Positions 44,817 through 53,936 are shown, numbered from the stretch's first letter. The stretch: DNA of 64,000 bases from Rhizobium etli 8C-3 (GCF_001908375.1 NZ_CP017244.1:992001-1056000), one strand, 5' to 3'. Program-made: numbers and translations. Notes: generated from the letters alone by a model not told the origin.

Positions 44817-45704
44817 GTGGAACTACGCCAGCTCCAGTATTTTGTTGCTGCGGCAAAAGCCGAGCATTTCACAAAAGCCGCGCAACGGTTGAACATTGTT
44901 CAGTCTGCTCTTTCAAGTTCAGTCCGGGCGCTAGAACAAGAGCTGAATGCCAAGCTTTTCGTTCGCACGACTCGCAAGGTGCGGCTGACGGCCGCCGGCA
45001 GAGCGCTGCTCGAAAAAGCCGAGATTGTCCTTGATGCCGCGAAGGACGCACGCGAAGCGGTAAGCGCTGTTGCCCAGGCGAAATCGGGAAAGCTGAACCT
45101 CGGAACCGTTCACGGACTGCCGGCGTTTGTCGATCTGCCGTTTCTACTTGCACGTTTTCATAAGCGTCATCCGCATATCGATGTGCGGCTGATACAGGGC
45201 GGGGCGGTCCATCTCCTGGAGAAGGTCAGGAATGGCAAGCTTGACCTTGCTTTCCTGCCGATGTTTGAACCACCAGCCGATATCGCAACCGTCACCATCG
45301 CCTGCGAAGAACTGGTTGTCGTCTGCAACAAGGCCCATTCACTTGCCTCAAGCCAGGTCGTTTCGCTTGCTGAGATTGCAGCTCATGCCTTTGTCGAATT
45401 CGAGCAGGATTTAGGAACGCGCAAAATCATCGATGATTTGTTTTTGGCGGCGAATATCGATCGCAAGATCGCATTTGAGGTGAGTGATCTTGCTACTCTG
45501 ATGGAACTGGTCGGACACGGGCTCGGCATCGCCCTGGTGCCGGAATCGGTCGCCTGCAGCCAGCCACAGATATTGAGTGTTTGCCGTCTCAAAGAAGCAG
45601 ATGCATGCTGGGAAGTCGTATTGGCCTCATCGGCAACATCGGGCGACGCTCTGCCGAGACGCTTTGAGGAAATCATCGGAAGTGATGCCGGCATCGAAGT
45701 TTGA
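44817..45704 (+). CDS. LysR family transcriptional regulator
   Basis: A 295-residue LysR-type regulator. The N-terminal winged helix is canonical: MELRQLQYFVAAAKAEHFTK and AAQRLNIVQSALSSSVRALE, followed by the LysR substrate-binding domain. The start is set at GTG 44817 (protein MELRQL) because LysR proteins start here and TGAGG precedes it; another GTG at 44799 is possible. It is divergent from the aldo/keto reductase gene and probably controls it. ATTGATCAAT, a 10-bp palindrome at 44785-44794, is a candidate binding site in the 273-bp gap. Confidence 0.92.
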   Translation: MELRQLQYFVAAAKAEHFTKAAQRLNIVQSALSSSVRALEQELNAKLFVRTTRKVRLTAAGRALLEKAEIVLDAAKDAREAVSAVAQAKSGKLNLGTVHGLPAFVDLPFLLARFHKRHPHIDVRLIQGGAVHLLEKVRNGKLDLAFLPMFEPPADIATVTIACEELVVVCNKAHSLASSQVVSLAEIAAHAFVEFEQDLGTRKIIDDLFLAANIDRKIAFEVSDLATLMELVGHGLGIALVPESVACSQPQILSVCRLKEADACWEVVLASSATSGDALPRRFEEIIGSDAGIEV

Positions 45705-45803
45705 CCCCCGGGTGGCGCATGATTTGTGGATACTGTCGAAATTTGCGGCTGTGACACCGGTCGTCACCATGGCCGGCAACCGGAGTGTACGGAAGGGATG
45801 AAC

Positions 45804-46004
45804 ATGAGACGGAAATTCGGTTATGCATTCGGCGCGAGCTTGATCCTGCTCGGACTGCTCTGGATCGGTCAAGGCAGCGGGCTCTTCCCCTATCCTTCCT
45901 CAAGTTTCATGGTCAATCAAAATCTCTGGATTTTATGGGGTGTCATCGTCGTGGGGATCGGCGGCATAGCCGTCTTCATCACCCATAAACTGCGTGGGAA
46001 CTGA
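45804..46004 (+). CDS. Small two-segment membrane protein
   Basis: A 66-residue protein with two hydrophobic segments, about residues 8-26 (AFGASLILLGLLWIGQGSGL) and 40-60 (WILWGVIVVGIGGIAVFITH), joined by FPYPSSSFMVNQNL. It matches a common small inner-membrane protein pattern in proteobacteria with no assigned function. Start 45804 is favoured by GGAAGGG 6 bp upstream; an ATG at 45798 is an alternative. No partner gene. Confidence 0.75.
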   Translation: MRRKFGYAFGASLILLGLLWIGQGSGLFPYPSSSFMVNQNLWILWGVIVVGIGGIAVFITHKLRGN

Positions 46005-46323
46005 TCTGCTGACAGGTCTAGATCAGCCGACCGCCGTAGCAGACCGGCTCGTGGAGTTGGATCGCCAGACTACGAATAGGCTGAAAGCTTGTGAAAGCCG
46101 TCGGTCCCTATTGTCACTCAGGCAAAGTTCTTTCGGACCGCACTTGCGTTTATATCAATAACTTATGGCCTATTGCCTAAAGCGTCGATTGAAGATCTAT
46201 GAGGACAGCATGTTGGCAGATGTCGTACTACTGTCTGACAGAGACATGGCGGTGCGTCAGCTTGCAGTTTTGAAGTAGTCATCGAACGGTTCGGATGAGG
46301 TCTGATGCAATGTTTCAGGTTCG
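46005..46323. other. Gene-free stretch
   Basis: Its left end forms a 7-bp stem (CTGATCT 46001-46007 / AGATCAG 46020-46026) directly at the stop of the preceding gene, a possible weak terminator. A 22-codon frame at 46210-46278 has a weak ribosome binding site and is not convincing. Nothing else is recognised. Confidence 0.4.
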
Positions 46324-46641
46324 CTAGTCGGCGACAATGTTGCCCTGATAGTCGAGAGCGATCGAAACGGCTTTGCCGTCCTTCATCCCCGAGGCCATCC
46401 AGACGCCTTTGTCATTGAGCTTTAAGTCCTTAACCTCCGTGTAGCCCGCATTTTCGATGCGATCTCTTGCCTGGGCTTCGGTGAAGCTGTTGGCACCTGC
46501 GACGGGGGCAGTCGGGTTCTTGGAGCCTGGCGTTGCGATTGCAGGCGTGTTGCCGGTCGGGGAGGGGGCAAGGGTTGCCTGGGCTAGCACGGAAGAGGCG
46601 GATGCGCCGAGGGCGGTAGCGGCTAGGATGAAGGCATGCAT
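46324..46641 (-). CDS. Exported PepSY-like small protein
   Basis: A 105-residue protein with a signal peptide (MHAFILAATALGASASSVLA, cleavage near residue 20-21), a Pro/Thr/Ala-rich linker and a C-terminal domain NSFTEAQARDRIENAGYTEV followed by KDLKLNDKGVWMASGMKDGK and VSIALDYQGNIVAD. The last part has the pattern of a single PepSY unit. It should be periplasmic; rhizobia carry many of these and their role is unknown. The ATG at 46641 has AAGGA upstream; the open frame continues to 46782 without signal or homology. Confidence 0.8.
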   Translation of the reverse strand: MHAFILAATALGASASSVLAQATLAPSPTGNTPAIATPGSKNPTAPVAGANSFTEAQARDRIENAGYTEVKDLKLNDKGVWMASGMKDGKAVSIALDYQGNIVAD

Positions 46642-46989
46642 TGTTATGTTCCTTTTTGGGATCGCCGAGATCCGTGCAAGGAACACCGGTCGAACCTTAA
46701 AGTTCCAGGAAACTTCCGGGCGCAGACGGCGTCTCAAGATTTCCATGCATCCCCATGATTTAACGCGGCCTTCACCTGCCACTGTAAATCATTCCCAACG
46801 CATGCCCGCCTGTCGTCGAAGCCACCGGGCGCAATTGTCGCGGTCACGAAAAATGAGTGTCGACCTTGCAGCAGGATACTCGCCGCGATGAGCTTCGAGT
46901 TTGACATACCGGTTTGCGGCGGTTGCAACGCAAATCCGGAACTTCCTGTCACCTACGGGATTAGTGCGATCAAGAAGGAGGAACTCAAA
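46642..46989. other. Intergenic region between divergent small genes
   Basis: About 350 bp. Contains no gene. GGAAC-N16-AGTT at 46680-46704 (plus strand) resembles a general-stress promoter but lacks the C of CGTT and is about 290 bp from the next gene, so it is not called. Confidence 0.35.
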
Positions 46990-47469
46990 ATGCCAAATCC
47001 AGACGAATCCCCAGCAGTTCAGTCCATGAAGCAGGAGCAGGCCGAGCAGCGCAAGCGATCGCGAAAGGGCGAACTCGAGAAGGGACTCGAGGACACCTTT
47101 CCAGCTTCGGACCCCGTTTCCCTCACCCACACTACGGCACCATCTGGAAGAGTGGACGCCGAGGCGGCCGAGCGCGTGCAGCGGCAGCGGGACCTGGAAA
47201 GTCCCGACGAAAGATCTCCCTTGGTGGATGAAGCTCTCGCTGCACATCGAAAAAGGAGCGAGGCCAGCGGCGGCGAGATCAGGCCCCTGCGATCAGAAGT
47301 GAGCCGCCTGTCAGGAGCCGCAACAGATCTTGCCTCCGATACGGCGCGGGTCGCGAAAGTTCAGGCGAGAACCCTTGTTTATGAAATCGAAGAGCATGTC
47401 AGGGCAAGGCCGCTGACTGCCGTCGGCATAGTCGCGGCGGTTGCCTACCTCTGGGGCGCTACGCGCTAG
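46990..47469 (+). CDS. DUF883/ElaB-like membrane-anchored small protein
   Basis: A 159-residue hydrophilic protein. The N-terminal part has the motif LEKGLEDTFPASDPVSLTHT (about residues 29-48), which recurs in small rhizobial stress proteins. The middle is charged and coiled-coil-like, and the C-terminus has a short Gly/Ala-rich membrane anchor, RPLTAVGIVAAVAYLWGATR, of the DUF883/YqjD type that attaches stress proteins (in E. coli, ribosome-binding ones) to the membrane. AAGGAGG precedes the ATG at 46990. The open frame upstream to 46888 is not used. Confidence 0.78.
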   Translation: MPNPDESPAVQSMKQEQAEQRKRSRKGELEKGLEDTFPASDPVSLTHTTAPSGRVDAEAAERVQRQRDLESPDERSPLVDEALAAHRKRSEASGGEIRPLRSEVSRLSGAATDLASDTARVAKVQARTLVYEIEEHVRARPLTAVGIVAAVAYLWGATR

Positions 47470-47627
47470 CGCCCCCTTGCATCTTCGCTTCCTCTTGAAG
47501 TTGTAGGCGATATTGCAGTCTAGCAAACGCCAGCTGGCGCGCGCTCATAACGGCGCTCTCGAGCGCTAAGAATCGCATACTCGTACACAGCAATCACCTG
47601 GGCGGCGAAGATCAAAACCCGCACTTT

Positions 47628-47849
47628 CTATACTGCTTCTGCTTGCAAGACCGTCCCGTGCGGCTGTGCTGAAGCCTCGCTGTCATTAGACCGCGCGGCC
47701 GTGCTCACGTCCTTCATTGCCTGTGCGTGGACCCGCGCTGCAGCTTCGCGAAGCAATGTCGCGAAAAAATCAAGCGATACCCTGTCGGCGCGCAAAAGCT
47801 GCCGGATCAGCGGATCGCTCAGCATCTCTGATATGGTCATATCGCGCAT
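47628..47849 (-). CDS. Small conserved-type hypothetical protein
   Basis: A 73-residue protein beginning MRDMTISEMLSDPLIRQLLR and continuing ADRVSLDFFATLLREAAARV, with an Ala/Ser-rich tail. It is predicted to be helical and resembles short rhizobial proteins with the SDPLIRxLxRADxVS pattern; no function known. The ATG at 47849 has GGAGG 6 bp upstream; the open frame continues to 48026 but lacks a second ribosome binding site. It is divergent from the phosphodiester importer operon, 279 bp away. Confidence 0.65.
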   Translation of the reverse strand: MRDMTISEMLSDPLIRQLLRADRVSLDFFATLLREAAARVHAQAMKDVSTAARSNDSEASAQPHGTVLQAEAV

Positions 47850-48047
47850 AGTTGCCTCCTGATGATGAAAACAATCTAGCCGCGATTGATTACAATCTAA
47901 TGTAACTGCGACGGCGAAAAGATGGCCACACAGCCGCCGTTGGTCATCAGCCGCATTCAAGAATGTGCGAACCGGCCACCCTTGCGTCGATGCCGTTTTC
48001 GAAGATGAGAATGCACGGCTGTGCAAAAAACTCTCGTCGGGCCTAGT

Positions 48048-48065
48048 TTGTCATCTCGATGTCAC
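48048..48065 (+). promoter_or_regulatory. Candidate PHO box before the importer/diesterase operon
   Basis: TTGTCAT-CTCG-ATGTCAC: two 7-base direct repeats separated by 4 bases, close to the PhoB consensus CTGTCAT-N4-CTGTCAT (6 and 5 of 7 bases, 6 if the last base is taken as Y). It ends 63 bp before the binding-protein ATG, a normal place for PhoB activation. Confidence 0.6.
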
Positions 48066-48128
48066 GCGTCAGCGTTAGCTAGCTCCATCAGCCACGCGCG
48101 GTGCGGCTGTGAACGAATGGAGAGGGTC

Positions 48129-49274
48129 ATGAATAGACGCGAGTTTCTTGTCACATCGTCGGCAGCTGCAGCTCTGTTGGCCGCGCCGCGTCTTGCCGCC
48201 GCAGCAACGACGACGATCGATCTCTACAGCGGCTCCGACGCCAATATCGTCGACTTCTGGAACAACATCGTCCGTCCGGCTTTCGAAAAGGCCCATCCGG
48301 ACGTTGCCTTGAAGGTCACTGACGCCGGCGACAATACCGGCTTGCGCGCCATTGCCGATCGAGCCCTGGCGGCTCTACAGACTAAGACCGATCCGCAGGC
48401 AGACATATTCGAGACCTTCGATCCGCGCCTGCCCACGGGTGGGATCGACGCCGGTCTTTGGGTCAAGTTCTCTGCAGAGAACATCGAAGGCTTCGACCGC
48501 GTCAATCCACTGAGCGTCGACAGCCAATATTCACTTCCCTACCGCGGCTCGCAGGTTCTTCTCGCCTACGACAAGTCCAAGCTCGATCCAAAGGATGCGC
48601 CGAAAACCTGGGAACAGCTGGTATCGTGGATCAAGGCCAATCCGGGCCAGTTCATCTACAATCGTCCCGACAAGGGCGGTTCAGGCGGCAATTTCGTCCG
48701 CCGCGCCATTCACGAGGCAAACGGCCGCGATCCGAAGAAATTCACGATCGACAACTTCTCGGCCGATTACGCCACCCAGACCCTGACGCCTGCCTGGGCG
48801 ATCCTCAACGACCTTGCGCCGTCGCTCTATGAAAAAGGCGCCTATACGGCTGGCAACACGCAGTCGATCCAGCTTCTGGCGCAGGGCGTCGTCACCATGA
48901 CGCCGGTATGGTCGGACCAGGTCCTGCAGGCGATCTCGCAAGGCGTCTTGCCCGAAACGACCGGTGTCGTTCAGCTCGGCGACCTTGCCCTTTGCGGCAA
49001 TTTCTCGCGCATGACGGTATTTTCGATCGGCGCGCACAAGGAGGCGGCCCTGAAGCTGGCCGCCTTCGTGCTCACAAAGGAGATGCAAGAGGCGATCATC
49101 ACCGAGATCGGCGGTTTTCCAGGCATCTCCTGGGACCATATCTCCGATGAACTGCGCCAGAAATATGCCGATGTCGTCCCGGCAACCATCCCCACTTTTC
49201 CGAGTGGCGATTGGGAGCCTGCCATCAACGACGGCTGGTACCGCAGCGTCGCGCCAGGCATTGACCGTATCTAA
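48129..49274 (+). CDS. ABC importer, substrate-binding protein with twin-arginine signal
   Basis: A 381-residue solute-binding protein of the iron(III)/spermidine-type family 1, which also includes binders of sugar phosphates and phosphonates. The N-terminus MNRREFLVTSSAAAALLAAP has the twin-arginine pattern RREFL, so export by Tat is likely. The mature part begins near ATTTIDLYSGSDANIVDFWN and includes WEQLVSWIKANPGQFIYNRP. The ATG at 48129 follows GAGAGGG; the frame upstream to 48021 holds the PHO box. First gene of a five-gene operon with two permeases, an ATPase and a glycerophosphodiesterase. Confidence 0.9.
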   Translation: MNRREFLVTSSAAAALLAAPRLAAAATTTIDLYSGSDANIVDFWNNIVRPAFEKAHPDVALKVTDAGDNTGLRAIADRALAALQTKTDPQADIFETFDPRLPTGGIDAGLWVKFSAENIEGFDRVNPLSVDSQYSLPYRGSQVLLAYDKSKLDPKDAPKTWEQLVSWIKANPGQFIYNRPDKGGSGGNFVRRAIHEANGRDPKKFTIDNFSADYATQTLTPAWAILNDLAPSLYEKGAYTAGNTQSIQLLAQGVVTMTPVWSDQVLQAISQGVLPETTGVVQLGDLALCGNFSRMTVFSIGAHKEAALKLAAFVLTKEMQEAIITEIGGFPGISWDHISDELRQKYADVVPATIPTFPSGDWEPAINDGWYRSVAPGIDRI

Positions 49275-50164
49275 TGGGCAAGGATTTTGCGCTACCATCG
49301 CTGGCGCGCTGGCGCGCACCAGCCGCCAGGAGCGCTTCGGCAGGGCTTCTTCTCGTCGCCCTGCCGGTGCTTCTGCTGGCCTGGCTGATCGTCTACCCGA
49401 TCATCGCCGCTGTCGTCGGAACGGTCTTCGTGCACCAACCGGACGGCGCTACTGTCTTTTCGCTTGCCTCCTACCGCTTTTTCTTCAGCGATACCTACAG
49501 CCTCGCCAATCTTTGGCTTACGCTCTGGACGACGCTGGTTTGCGGCGTGCTGCTTCTCGCCACGGGACTGCCGATCGCACTCTATCTGCGCTTTTCGCAG
49601 GGACGGCTGGCAGCTTATGTCCAGGGCCTGGCAATCTTTCCGATGTTCGTCCCGTCGATCATCCTCTCTTATGCTCTTATCCGCACGATTGGTCCGAACG
49701 GCACGATCGACATCCTTCTGAACGCGACCGGCCTGCCAAAGCTGCCTTCGCCATATCTGACGCCCTGGGGGCCGGTGATTGGCCTTGTCTGGGACAATCT
49801 TCCGCTCACCGTGCTGATGCTGGCGGCCGGATTGGGCAGTATCCCGAAAAGTTCGATCGAAGCTGCGCGTGATGTCGGTGCCTCTCCGCTGCGGGTCTTC
49901 ATTTCGATCATCCTGCCGCGCATGGGCAATTCGTTTCTTGTCACCACCTCCTTCGCCATCCTCGGCATCTTTTCGTCCTTCACGCTGCCTTATGTGCTTG
50001 GCCCAGCTTCGCCCGAAATGATGGGTCCGTTCATGCAACGCACCTTCTCCGACCTCAACGACCCGCTGAATGCGCTGACGCAGGCGGTGATCACCTTCGG
50101 CTTCTGCCTGGGGTTCGGAATCTTCTATGTTCGATCGATCGCGAAAAACCGGGGCTGCCGATGA
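49274..50164 (+). CDS. ABC importer, permease 1
   Basis: A 296-residue inner-membrane permease with about six segments. The EAA loop is SSIEAARDVGASPLRVFISI (about residues 194-213). Its first base is the last base of the preceding stop codon, and its own TGA overlaps the next start (ATGA), so the block is translationally coupled. The fold is that of the iron/putrescine/2-aminoethylphosphonate permease group. Confidence 0.93.
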   Translation: MGKDFALPSLARWRAPAARSASAGLLLVALPVLLLAWLIVYPIIAAVVGTVFVHQPDGATVFSLASYRFFFSDTYSLANLWLTLWTTLVCGVLLLATGLPIALYLRFSQGRLAAYVQGLAIFPMFVPSIILSYALIRTIGPNGTIDILLNATGLPKLPSPYLTPWGPVIGLVWDNLPLTVLMLAAGLGSIPKSSIEAARDVGASPLRVFISIILPRMGNSFLVTTSFAILGIFSSFTLPYVLGPASPEMMGPFMQRTFSDLNDPLNALTQAVITFGFCLGFGIFYVRSIAKNRGCR

Positions 50165-50988
50165 GCATTGGTACAGATGCGCGTGCGGCAAGAATCGATT
50201 GGGTTGGCATCTTGTTTGCGGCGCTGCTGACCCTGTTCATCGCGCTTCCGCTGATTGTTGTCGGAACCTGGGCCTTTACCGAGGTATGGCGCTATCCCTC
50301 AGTCATTCCGCAGCAGTTCGGGCTGCGCTTTTGGTCGCAGACGCTGTCGCGCTCCGATGTCTGGGAATCGCTTTTCCTCAGCCTTCGGCTGACGGCGACC
50401 GTGACGCTGCTGTCGGCTGTCATCTGCCTGCCGGCAGCTTACGCATTTGCGCGCATGACCTTTCCGGGCAGGAACATCCTGTTTCTCTCCTTTCTTGCTT
50501 CGCACGCCTTCCCGAAGTTCGGACTGCTTGTTGCGATCGCCGGCATCTTCCTGCAGCTTGGGCTGATCAGCACGTTCTGGGGTGTCGTCCTGATCCAGCT
50601 TGTCGGTACCCTTATGCTGATGATCTGGATCCCCGTCGCAGCGTTTCAAAACGTTGACCGGGCCATGGAGGAAGCGGCCCGGGATGCGGGTGCGGCACCA
50701 CTGCGGGTATTCTGGTCGATCACCCTTCCGCAGGCCGCGCCGACAATCGCGGCTGCGCTTCTGCTCACCTTTGTCGGAACCTTTTACGAAACGGAAGGAG
50801 CTTGGCTGATCGGTGCTCCTGAGGTCCGAACCATGCCGGTTTTGATGATCACCTTCATCAACAATCAGATCGTCGTGCAGTATGGCGCCGTCCTCTCGCT
50901 CATGTTGTGGGTGCCGTCCTTCATCGCACTGATGTTTGCCCGCCGTGTCGTTGGAACGGGCGCCTTTGCCCGCGGCTTGGGCGCGTGA
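50161..50988 (+). CDS. ABC importer, permease 2
   Basis: A 275-residue partner permease. The EAA loop is MEEAARDAGAAPLRVFWSIT (about residues 170-189); hydrophobic segments flank it on both sides. It overlaps permease 1 by 4 bp. A 36-bp gap separates it from the ATPase gene. Confidence 0.93.
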   Translation: MSIGTDARAARIDWVGILFAALLTLFIALPLIVVGTWAFTEVWRYPSVIPQQFGLRFWSQTLSRSDVWESLFLSLRLTATVTLLSAVICLPAAYAFARMTFPGRNILFLSFLASHAFPKFGLLVAIAGIFLQLGLISTFWGVVLIQLVGTLMLMIWIPVAAFQNVDRAMEEAARDAGAAPLRVFWSITLPQAAPTIAAALLLTFVGTFYETEGAWLIGAPEVRTMPVLMITFINNQIVVQYGAVLSLMLWVPSFIALMFARRVVGTGAFARGLGA

Positions 50989-51024
50989 CGCGCGGATCGG
51001 GCATGACCCAACGAAAGGTTTGAA

Positions 51025-52104
51025 ATGGCACGCTTGACGATCAAAGGGGTTTCGAAGGCCTTCGGCGCTTCGTTCGCGGTGCGCGATTTCTCGCTCGATG
51101 TCGATGATGGCGAGCTCGTCTGCCTGCTCGGACCATCGGGCTCCGGCAAGTCGACGCTTCTTCGCATGATCGGCGGCTTCGAACGACCGAGTGCAGGCGC
51201 AATTCTCATCGACTCCAAGGATGTTACGACCGTTGCGCCGGAGAAGCGCCCGACAGGGATGGTGTTTCAAAGCCATGCGCTGTGGACCCATATGGACGTT
51301 TTCAACAATATTGCATTCGGGTTGAAGATACGCAGGCTGGCAAAACCCGAGATCAGGGAGCGCGTTGAAGGCGCGCTCGCACTAGTCGGCCTTTCCAACT
51401 ATGCAAAGCGGATGACGACTGAACTTTCGGGCGGGCAGCAGCAGCGTGTGGCGCTGGCGCGCTCGCTCGTGCTCGAGCCGAAGATCTTGCTGCTCGACGA
51501 GCCCTTTGCCAGTCTCGACCAGCATTTGCGCGAGCGTCTGCGGGAGGAGGTGCGCGACATCCAGCAGCGCCTCGGCATCACGACCCTGTTTGTCACTCAC
51601 GGGCAGGACGAGGCTCTAACGCTTGCCGACCGGATCGTCGTCATGCGGGATGGCGGCACCGAACAGATCGGCCCGCCGGACCTTATTTACCGCGAACCGA
51701 AGACCGAATTCGTGGCAGGTTTCATCGGCTCCATGAATTTCGTTCGCCTGAAGATCCGCAACGGGATCAGCAAACATCCAGACTTTTCGCTTGCAGTTCC
51801 TGTCGAAGATGGCGATCTCGTAGTCGCCTTCCGTCCGGAAGCGCTTGTGCTCAGCCCGTCCAAGAAGCCAGGCGCCGGCATCGTGCATCGCAGCATCGAT
51901 TTCGGCACCCACAGGATCATCGATGTCGACCTTGCGGACGGCACGCGGCTCAAGGCCATGACGTCACCGGATGTCGATTGGAAAATGGGCTTTCTTGTGG
52001 AACCTGTAGTCACCGCTTACTTCGCCTTTCGTGACAACAAGCTCGTCCATCGGTCGGACTGCGCCGGCGAACCGCAAACCGATCGGATGCTCGGACATGT
52101 CTGA
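51025..52104 (+). CDS. ABC importer, ATP-binding protein
   Basis: A 359-residue ATPase. Walker A is GPSGSGKST (about residues 36-44), signature LSGGQQQRVALARS, Walker B LLLDEPFASLDQHL and the switch region FVTHGQDEALTLADR, followed by a TOBE domain (FRPEALVLSPSKKPG). AAAGG precedes the ATG. Its last 8 bp overlap the start of the glycerophosphodiesterase gene, tying the enzyme to the importer. Confidence 0.94.
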   Translation: MARLTIKGVSKAFGASFAVRDFSLDVDDGELVCLLGPSGSGKSTLLRMIGGFERPSAGAILIDSKDVTTVAPEKRPTGMVFQSHALWTHMDVFNNIAFGLKIRRLAKPEIRERVEGALALVGLSNYAKRMTTELSGGQQQRVALARSLVLEPKILLLDEPFASLDQHLRERLREEVRDIQQRLGITTLFVTHGQDEALTLADRIVVMRDGGTEQIGPPDLIYREPKTEFVAGFIGSMNFVRLKIRNGISKHPDFSLAVPVEDGDLVVAFRPEALVLSPSKKPGAGIVHRSIDFGTHRIIDVDLADGTRLKAMTSPDVDWKMGFLVEPVVTAYFAFRDNKLVHRSDCAGEPQTDRMLGHV

Positions 52105-52945
52105 CCGCAGGGGGATTGCCATCGAGACAGGTGAGCACAGGACATGGCTGAAATGGCATCGTGGTCATCGCTTCGCCGGCGACATCTCGTTCACGCGCCG
52201 GCGGATTGCCGAAGGCATGTTGCTTGGCGCCAGCGTCGAGATAGATCTCATTCGCTTTTGCGGCGCAGGTTTTGCAGTTCTTCACGATGAAACACTTGAT
52301 CGAGCCACGACGGGCACGGGCCGTGTCCTGGATGCTTCGCAGGAACATCTGCGTGGCTTGCAGCTTCGCGATGATGACGGCATTCCGACAGATCACCCTG
52401 TGATGCTGATCGACGATCTCGGTCAGCTTCTTCTTGCAGGCGAATACGATGAAAATGCCGTCCTGCAGCTGGATCTCAAGGAGGCGTCGACGAATATACG
52501 CGACATCGATATCGCCGCCTTTGCCGCAGCAATATCGCCGGTCGCACGGTCTGTCGTCCTGTCTGGGGGCGATGCTGGAGCCATCGAAAGGCTTTCCCTC
52601 TCAGTACCCGACATGCCGGTCGGCTATGATCCTTGTCACGACGGAGCGATTGAGCGCTTGATCGAAAGCCGCGACTTCGCAGGTTTCGTGGAAAGAGCGC
52701 TGAAGGCATCGCCGCGCGCGCGAATGTTCTATCTCTATTACGAGCTGGTGCTCTTCGCCGACGCTGCAGGCTATGACCTCATTGGTGCCTTCCATCGTGC
52801 TGGCCGCCGCGTCGATGCCTATACCATCACGGCAGCCGTTCCCGAAGTCTTGCCGAAAGTTCGACGGCTTCTTGCGCTCAAAGCGGATCAAATCACGACC
52901 GACGATCCGGTCGGGCTGGAAACGCTTCTGGTCAAACACCTGTAA
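52097..52945 (+). CDS. Glycerophosphodiester phosphodiesterase family protein
   Basis: A 282-residue enzyme of the GDPD family, which cleaves glycerophosphodiesters to glycerol 3-phosphate (or a phosphoalcohol) and the head group. The metal site and catalytic motif are recognisable: HRGHRFAGD, VEIDLIRFCGAGFAVLHDET followed by LDRATTGTG, and LQLDLKEAS. No signal peptide, so it acts in the cytoplasm on imported substrate. It overlaps the ATPase gene by 8 bp (ATGTCTGA). Not a classic UgpQ; the middle region is more divergent, so the head-group preference is open. Confidence 0.88.
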   Translation: MSDRRGIAIETGEHRTWLKWHRGHRFAGDISFTRRRIAEGMLLGASVEIDLIRFCGAGFAVLHDETLDRATTGTGRVLDASQEHLRGLQLRDDDGIPTDHPVMLIDDLGQLLLAGEYDENAVLQLDLKEASTNIRDIDIAAFAAAISPVARSVVLSGGDAGAIERLSLSVPDMPVGYDPCHDGAIERLIESRDFAGFVERALKASPRARMFYLYYELVLFADAAGYDLIGAFHRAGRRVDAYTITAAVPEVLPKVRRLLALKADQITTDDPVGLETLLVKHL

Positions 52946-52952
52946 GCCGAGC

Positions 52953-53777
52953 TCAGTTAAACCCCTGGACAAGCCACGGATGGATCGCGCTGTTTGCGGC
53001 GAGAATATCGCCGTTTGCCGTAACCGGCCCGCCCGAAAAGGCCGAAACCTGCCCGCCAGCCTCTTCGACCAGAAGGACCGACGCGCCATAATCATGCAGC
53101 GAAAGGCCGTCTTCGAAGAAGCCGTCCAGCCGTCCGCATGCCACATAGGCAATCGAAAGTGCTGCTGAGCCCATCCGCCGCACACCTGCGGTATTTCCCA
53201 TCAGCCGCTTGAGCGCGGTGAAATAGGTTTCCTCGCTGACGGCTTTCACTTGTCCTGGAACCGGCAGTCCAGCGCCGATCAGGACGTTTTCGATTTCGCC
53301 GTTCTCGATGCAGCGGATCGGCTCGCCGTTCAGATAAGCGCCGCCTCCGGCCTCCGCGCTGAACAGTTCATCCTGCATCGCATCATAGACGACGCCAGCC
53401 ACGATGCGGCCAGCTTCGACGATCGAAATCGTCATGCCGAAATGCGGGATACCCCAAGCGTAGTTTGTCGTGCCGTCGATCGGGTCGATATAGATGACAG
53501 GCGTGCTTGCCCCGGCGTCACGATTGCCGACGGCCTCCTCTCCTTTGATCGAGTAAGTCGGAAAGGCTTTCGCCACCTCATCGACGATGATTCGCTCGAC
53601 CGAAACGTCGATTTCCGTCTGGTAGTCACGCGGTGCCTTCGACACGATCTCGCTCACGAGCCGCCGCTTTAGCGAGGCGCGGGCGGTTTGCCCCGCTATC
53701 AGGGCCGTATTTGCGAGAAGCATCAGGCGTTGCGAGGCCGCCGGTGACAAGCGCGTTGAGGCTGAGGAGAATGTCAT
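52953..53777 (-). CDS. Inositol monophosphatase family protein
   Basis: A 274-residue Mg-dependent phosphatase of the IMPase superfamily (inositol-1-phosphatase, histidinol-phosphatase, CysQ types). The first metal motif is YIDPIDGTTNYAWGIPHFGM (about residues 95-114), with the upstream Glu of KGEEAVG; the second, usually WDxAAG, is read here as LHDYGASVLLVEEAGGQ, which keeps the Asp. It converges on the GDPD gene with 7 bp between their stops. The AAAGGAGGATTG sequence at 53792-53803 is on the wrong strand; AGAATTCTCC precedes the minus-strand ATG. The context suggests a role in phosphoester use. Confidence 0.88.
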   Translation of the reverse strand: MTFSSASTRLSPAASQRLMLLANTALIAGQTARASLKRRLVSEIVSKAPRDYQTEIDVSVERIIVDEVAKAFPTYSIKGEEAVGNRDAGASTPVIYIDPIDGTTNYAWGIPHFGMTISIVEAGRIVAGVVYDAMQDELFSAEAGGGAYLNGEPIRCIENGEIENVLIGAGLPVPGQVKAVSEETYFTALKRLMGNTAGVRRMGSAALSIAYVACGRLDGFFEDGLSLHDYGASVLLVEEAGGQVSAFSGGPVTANGDILAANSAIHPWLVQGFN

Positions 53778-53831
53778 GGAGAATTCTTAAAGGAGGATTG
53801 CCGACGTCGTTTGAAGCTTTCGCAGAGGCGC

Positions 53832-53849
53832 ATGAAGTTTTTGTGACGC
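53832..53849 (-). promoter_or_regulatory. Weak PHO-box-like element before the IMPase-family gene
   Basis: On the minus strand GCGTCAC-AAAA-ACTTCAT. Spacing and the AT-rich centre fit a PHO box but the second half matches only 4 of 7 bases. It is 55 bp before the ATG. Worth noting because the convergent operon has a better copy. Confidence 0.3.
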
Positions 53850-53898
53850 GGAGGCGCATGGATGCAAACAGGATTGTATTGCTGCGAATAACAATAGG

Positions 53899-53919
53899 CG
53901 GGACGAGGCATTCGTCCCG
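53899..53919 (-). terminator. Terminator-type hairpin after the PhoX remnant
   Basis: CGGGACGA and TCGTCCCG form a perfect 8-bp stem with a 5-base loop, 18 bp past the ancestral stop codon of the PhoX-like pseudogene; a moderately T-rich stretch follows on the minus strand. It could also serve as a bidirectional stop. Confidence 0.55.
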
Positions 53920-53936
53920 GCTAACAAGGTATCGTC

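Noticed and set aside
46210..46278. 22-codon frame (MLADVVLLSDRDMAVRQLAV...)
   Set aside because: Weak ribosome binding site, no hydrophobic or conserved pattern and no context; likely chance.
46680..46704. GGAAC-N16-AGTT, possible stress promoter
   Set aside because: The -10 element lacks the first C of CGTT and the nearest downstream gene start is about 285 bp away; not strong enough next to the three exact matches.
49292..51291. Two minus-strand frames of about 300 and 330 codons
   Set aside because: Antisense to the two permease genes and the ATPase start; compositionally hydrophilic and basic, typical of shadows of membrane-protein genes.
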